Source of the DNA: an uncultured Eubacterium sp.
GTDB taxonomy: Bacteria; Bacillota; Clostridia; Peptostreptococcales; Anaerovoracaceae
Assembly (NCBI GenBank): GCA_902495595.1
Contig: CABUXV010000008.1
Location: 1-64,000, forward strand
Length of the DNA stretch: 64,000 nucleotides
Direction of reading: 5' to 3'
Below are positions 60,992-64,000 of the stretch, piece by piece (position 1 is the stretch's first letter; each line of letters starts with the position of its first letter). The position numbers and the translations under genes were made by a program. The notes under the pieces were generated by a model that saw only the letters and a list, made by a program, of their open reading frames with translations, ran no database searches and had not been told where the DNA came from.

Positions 60992-62260
60992 ATGCAAAGA
61001 AAAGAATCCCGCATATTAAAAGAAAATGAATTCCATCCGATGCAGTTAAAAGTGTTTTTCGTAATGATAACCTTATACACTTTCTATTTCACATGCAACA
61101 ATAATCTGGGAGTTGCAACAAATGAAATCCAGCATAATTTTAGCTTAAGCAATACTGAGTTTGGAATTTTATTTACCATATTTACTTTAGGTTTTGGTCT
61201 CGGACAGTTTTTTTCCGGATATCTGGGAGACAGATACAGCCCCAAGATGCTGATGTTCATAGGAGCTGTAGGAGCCGTACTGGCTAATATAGGATTCGGT
61301 CTGTCTTCAAATATGACTGCATTTTCTGTATTTTGGGCAGTAAATGCCGTTTGTCTTGCAATGGGATGGTCACCAGGATGCAGCATATTGTTCAGATGGA
61401 TACCAAAAAAAAGATGGGGATTGTTTATGGGATTTTTTGATGCTTTTGCTTTTTTAGGCGGCATCGTTATATACCCTGTGGCAGGGTTTGCCATATCATA
61501 TCTAAGCTGGCGGTATGCTTTCTTTATACCTGCCGGGCTTCTCACTTTCTGGAGTGTTTTATTTTTTATGATAGTAAAAGATTCTCCCAGTGATTATGGT
61601 CTTTCTGTTGAATGGAAAGAAGAAGAATCCCAAAGCAGCGTGAATATAAAGGATTACTTAGACGTACTCAAAAATTCCGCTATAATTTTAGTATCTCTGT
61701 CTGCTATATGCAGTCAGTTTGTACGATGGGGTCTTGTAAACTGGGTAATAAAAATACTTACAACTTCTCAAGATGGAGGCGGCTTCGGAATTGTATTAAT
61801 GCTGGCTACAATTATTGCCTCTGCAATGCACTGGGGCGGCGCTGTATTTTCAATAGGACTCGGTTATATGTCGGATACCGTATTTAAAGGAAGCAGATGG
61901 CAAACTATTGCCATAGGTTTTATTATAAGCGGAATAAGTCTTCTTGCAATATACTTTTGGGGATATTCCTTTATGGAAATGACTGGAGGAATTTTTATCC
62001 TCGCGCTTCTGCTGTTTCTTGCAGGAGGATGTATACAGGGAGTACAGGCTCCCCTTTTCAACCTTCCCGGCGATATTCTGGGAACCAGACTTGGAGGTAC
62101 AGGCGTGGGAATTGTAAACGGCTGGTCTTATATAGGAGCATCCTTTGCAGGCACAACTTTAGGATTTATAATGGACAATTTCAGCCTTTTGTCATGTGTT
62201 ATGCTGATGTCAATACTCTCACTAATCGGTGCTGTCATAATCTTCATACTTCGAAAGTAG
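60992..62260 (+). CDS. MFS transporter
   Basis: A 422-residue major facilitator with 12 predicted helices. The loop 2-3 motif GYLGDRYSPKMLM near 73-85 is the MFS signature, and the second half repeats it weakly (GYMSDTVFKGSRWQ). The relation is to the anion:cation symporter/organophosphate antiporter types rather than to typical drug pumps. It is co-transcribed with the MerR fusion (2-bp gap), so its substrate is probably what that regulator senses. Ends at a strong terminator. Confidence 0.9.
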   Translation: MQRKESRILKENEFHPMQLKVFFVMITLYTFYFTCNNNLGVATNEIQHNFSLSNTEFGILFTIFTLGFGLGQFFSGYLGDRYSPKMLMFIGAVGAVLANIGFGLSSNMTAFSVFWAVNAVCLAMGWSPGCSILFRWIPKKRWGLFMGFFDAFAFLGGIVIYPVAGFAISYLSWRYAFFIPAGLLTFWSVLFFMIVKDSPSDYGLSVEWKEEESQSSVNIKDYLDVLKNSAIILVSLSAICSQFVRWGLVNWVIKILTTSQDGGGFGIVLMLATIIASAMHWGGAVFSIGLGYMSDTVFKGSRWQTIAIGFIISGISLLAIYFWGYSFMEMTGGIFILALLLFLAGGCIQGVQAPLFNLPGDILGTRLGGTGVGIVNGWSYIGASFAGTTLGFIMDNFSLLSCVMLMSILSLIGAVIIFILRK

Positions 62261-62291
62261 ACATCGTCCTCATTGATCATCGGACTAACAC

Positions 62292-62330
62292 AAAAATGCA
62301 GCGGCATGAATTATGCTGCTGCATTTTTTT
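62292..62330 (+). terminator. Rho-independent terminator after the MFS gene
   Basis: AAAAATGCAGC pairs with GCTGCATTTTT, with an inner GCAT/ATGC pairing, followed by a run of seven T's. Confidence 0.92.
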
Positions 62331-62348
62331 ATGTCTTGCTTACGTAAA

Positions 62349-62603
62349 ATAACCAAAATCATAGTTTAAGCTCACGTTTTGGATAAAAATTACCTATTCT
62401 TACAAACCTGGCCCAGTCAAATTATCCAAAATTCTCAATTTAAAGGCTGTTTTTGTCATGAAATTTGAAATATATTCCATTTACCATGTTTTTTTATCCA
62501 AAAAATCTTTAAAAATCATACTTTTGGTTATTAATAAATTCTTCACAGGTCATATCAGCGCTGTTTTATCCAAAATACTACGATAAGTTAAATCTTTGGA
62601 TAT
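62349..62603. repeat. Degenerate tandem array of four 38-bp imperfect palindromes, 72-73 bp period
   Basis: Units start at 62349, 62422, 62494 and 62566 (steps 73, 72, 72). Each begins with TTATCCAAAA (exact in three, 8 of 10 in the first) and, exactly 28 bp later, has the inverted motif TTTTGGATAA or a variant (62377, 62450, 62522, 62594; match 10, 7, 8 and 8 of 10 to the inverted arm or TTTTGGATAT). This gives 38-bp dyads with 18-bp centres and 34-35-bp unrelated spacers. Spacers share no visible similarity. It fills the gap between convergent MFS and trxB, which otherwise has no gene. Confidence 0.7.
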
Positions 62604-62646
62604 TTCATTTTTCTTTCACAGCATATCCGCATGACGCCGCAACAAA

Positions 62647-63564
62647 TCAATAGCTGTCTACGTACTGACATGCTTTCAATGCTGCGGATGTACCGTCTGC
62701 AACGGCTGTCGTTACCTGTCTTACTTGTTTTTTCCTGCAATCTCCCGCAACAAACAGTCCGGAAAATTCAGTTTCACAGCTCTCGTCCGAATCAGCATAT
62801 CCTTCTTCATCCAGTTTTATATAATCTGCAGCTACACTATTGTCCGGAACATGTCCTATGGCTATAAACAGCCCATCTATATTGAGAATTCTGCCGTCTG
62901 AAAGAGTTATTGATTGAAGTTTTCTTTCTCCGTTTAAACCTTCTATTGTACTTCCAAGCACAAATTCCACATTACCCTTTTCTTCCAGCAGCTTTACAAG
63001 AGATTTCTCGCCTCTGAATTCCTGCCGTCTGTGAATTAAATACACTTTACTGCACAGCTGGGATAAATACAGAGCCTCCTGCAAAGCCGTATTTCCTCCG
63101 CCGTTTACTGCTGCCACCTTGTTCTTATAAAACTCACCGTCACAAACTGCGCAGTAGGATATGCCCGTTCCTATAAAGTTTTCTTCATTATCCAAACCAA
63201 GCATGCGAGGCCTTGCGCCTGTAGCCAAAATTACGGCTTTGCTTTTAAATTCTTCTCCGAACACGGTTTTTACAACAAAATATTTCTTATTGCCGTACTC
63301 TGCAGACTTAAGAGCATAAATTTCGGAAACTTCATCAAGCTCCATATCTGCGCCGCGCTCCATAACCTGTTCCACCAGTCTGTCGGCAAACTCCATACCT
63401 GAAACAGATGTTACAGCCGGAAAATTTTCAAGCTTTTCGGACCAGGTTATCTGACCTCCGTAAGTGCTTTTTTCAATCACGAGAACGGTTTTTCCTGATC
63501 TTCTTACGTACAGAGCCGCCGTAAGACCGGCAGGACCTCCGCCAATAACTATAACATCATACAT
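62647..63564 (-). CDS. trxB: Thioredoxin reductase
   Basis: NADPH-dependent flavoprotein, 305 residues. FAD motif GGGPAGLTAALYVRRSG at 8-24, the redox-active CAVC at 138-141 (CAVCDGEF; CATC is more usual), NADPH motif NGGGNTALQEAL near 154-165, and the C-terminal FVAGDCRKKQVRQVTTAVADG. Its start codon overlaps the stop of the upstream nrdD-redoxin gene (TAATG), so it is translationally coupled to it and probably reduces the redoxin domain fused there. Confidence 0.96.
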   Translation of the reverse strand: MYDVIVIGGGPAGLTAALYVRRSGKTVLVIEKSTYGGQITWSEKLENFPAVTSVSGMEFADRLVEQVMERGADMELDEVSEIYALKSAEYGNKKYFVVKTVFGEEFKSKAVILATGARPRMLGLDNEENFIGTGISYCAVCDGEFYKNKVAAVNGGGNTALQEALYLSQLCSKVYLIHRRQEFRGEKSLVKLLEEKGNVEFVLGSTIEGLNGERKLQSITLSDGRILNIDGLFIAIGHVPDNSVAADYIKLDEEGYADSDESCETEFSGLFVAGDCRKKQVRQVTTAVADGTSAALKACQYVDSY

Positions 63565-64000
63565 TATCTGACCTCTTTTTCCATAAGGAATTTTCGTATT
63601 TCACCGGCTCCTGTGTATTTGTTCACATCAGAGCCGTTCTTTATTACAAGAGTCGGCGCCTGAGTTATGCCATATTCCTTGACTAAATCAGCATTCTCAT
63701 CTGCCATCAGCTTTTCATATGAGACACCGGCCTTATCGAGATATCCATAAGCAATTCTGCAGTTCGGACATGTTTTTGTGGCAAATATCATAGCGCGTTC
63801 ATGGTCGGCGTTATTTCCGTTTTCCTCTTCGCCTTCTGCCGCTAAAACACTTTCGCCTCGCTGAAAATTCTCATGAGTAAGCACGCTGTTTGAAAGGTCG
63901 TATTCCTTTCTTGCTTTATATTCCTCGGTTTTTCCGGCATTCCAATTCTGTACGGGACGGTAATATCCCGTTATCCGGCTGTATACTTCTGCCGTTTCTC
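63564..64000 (-). CDS. nrdD: Anaerobic ribonucleoside-triphosphate reductase NrdD, C-terminal end with fused CPNC redoxin domain (partial)
   Basis: The last 144 codons of a gene that continues beyond the window. The first visible residues, EVYSRITGYYRPVQNWNAG and then KTEEYKARKEYDL, are the characteristic C-terminus of class III ribonucleotide reductase. The frame goes on without a stop through a linker into an about 75-residue thioredoxin/glutaredoxin-fold domain: FATKTCPNCRIAYGYLDKAG (CPNC active site) and QAPTLVI (cis-proline). A GTG at 63884 could be mistaken for a start, but the upstream frame is clearly coding. The gene overlaps trxB (TAATG). The arrangement suggests that the enzyme takes electrons from NADPH through TrxB and its own redoxin tail. 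Confidence 0.88.
   Translation of the reverse strand, partial: ETAEVYSRITGYYRPVQNWNAGKTEEYKARKEYDLSNSVLTHENFQRGESVLAAEGEEENGNNADHERAMIFATKTCPNCRIAYGYLDKAGVSYEKLMADENADLVKEYGITQAPTLVIKNGSDVNKYTGAGEIRKFLMEKEVR

Noticed and set aside
62349..62603. True CRISPR array
   Set aside because: The spacing looks right, but the repeats agree only in their outer 10 bp, there are only four, and no cas gene or leader is seen. Kept as an unexplained tandem array instead.
63564..63884. Stand-alone 106-residue redoxin gene starting at the GTG at 63884
   Set aside because: The frame upstream of the GTG remains open to the window edge and encodes the unmistakable NrdD C-terminus, so this is the tail of a larger gene.

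Overview
The window is chromosomal DNA from a low-GC, anaerobic Gram-positive bacterium of class Clostridia. The evidence is a complete run of Firmicute gene neighbourhoods (rel-dtd-hemZ-hisS-aspS; nadD-yqeK-rsfS-leuS; mltG-trmR-trhP; spoIIIA; asp23-nusB-xseAB-ispA-dxs-tlyA; mutSL-miaA; alaS-ireB-ruvX), AGGAGG-type ribosome binding sites, heavy use of ATA (Ile) and AGA (Arg) codons, and an anaerobic ribonucleotide reductase. Family is not decidable from sequence alone; Eubacteriales Family XIII/Anaerovoracaceae or Peptostreptococcaceae-like relatives are a guess. No rRNA, tRNA, insertion sequence or cas gene was seen.

Layout. 1-19.8 kb (+): stringent response (rel, 5' end cut off), tRNA quality control and charging (dtd, hisS, aspS, leuS), NAD synthesis, ribosome silencing, RNase J, EF-P, MltG, the wobble-uridine methyltransferase/hydroxylase pair and a CNNM-type transporter, nearly all in one direction with overlaps or short gaps. 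19.9-20.8 kb: a QueG-like iron-sulfur protein between two terminators. 20.9-25.3 kb: the eight-gene spoIIIA operon, in which SpoIIIAF is only 55 residues and SpoIIIAH is split by an in-frame TAA. 25.4-32.1 kb: asp23, nusB, a Kae1-like protein, exonuclease VII, isoprenoid genes and tlyA. 32.1-44.4 kb: aminotransferase, mutS, mutL, miaA, a tyrosine recombinase, a secreted GLUG-repeat protein, a YnbB-like PLP enzyme, a TVP38/DedA protein and a DUF4886 protein.

44.4-46.5 kb is regulatory DNA with small genes: an XRE regulator plus small membrane protein under a perfect consensus promoter, a YneA-like SOS division inhibitor behind three LexA-box-like sites, a string of hairpins, and an unannotated 57-residue membrane protein preceded by an 11-bp direct repeat. 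46.5-50.9 kb (-) holds a lipoprotein, ruvX, ireB, alaS and an orphan Hpt protein. 51.2-58.8 kb is a self-contained cassette with different codon use: two ABC half-transporters of the YbtP/YbtQ-IrtAB type, a complete ECF transporter (S, A, T) and a divergent AraC regulator, most likely for metal-siderophore uptake and probably acquired horizontally.

59-64 kb holds a GrdX-like protein (-), a MerR regulator fused to a zinc-ribbon/methyltransferase-like region followed by an MFS transporter (+), thioredoxin reductase (-), and the C-terminal end of class III ribonucleotide reductase NrdD, which is fused to a CPNC redoxin domain (-). Between the MFS gene and trxB lies a degenerate tandem array: four 38-bp imperfect palindromes at 72-73 bp period, with repeat/spacer geometry like a CRISPR but with poorly conserved repeats. 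This array, the broken spoIIIAH, the NrdD-redoxin fusion and the metal-uptake cassette are the most notable items.
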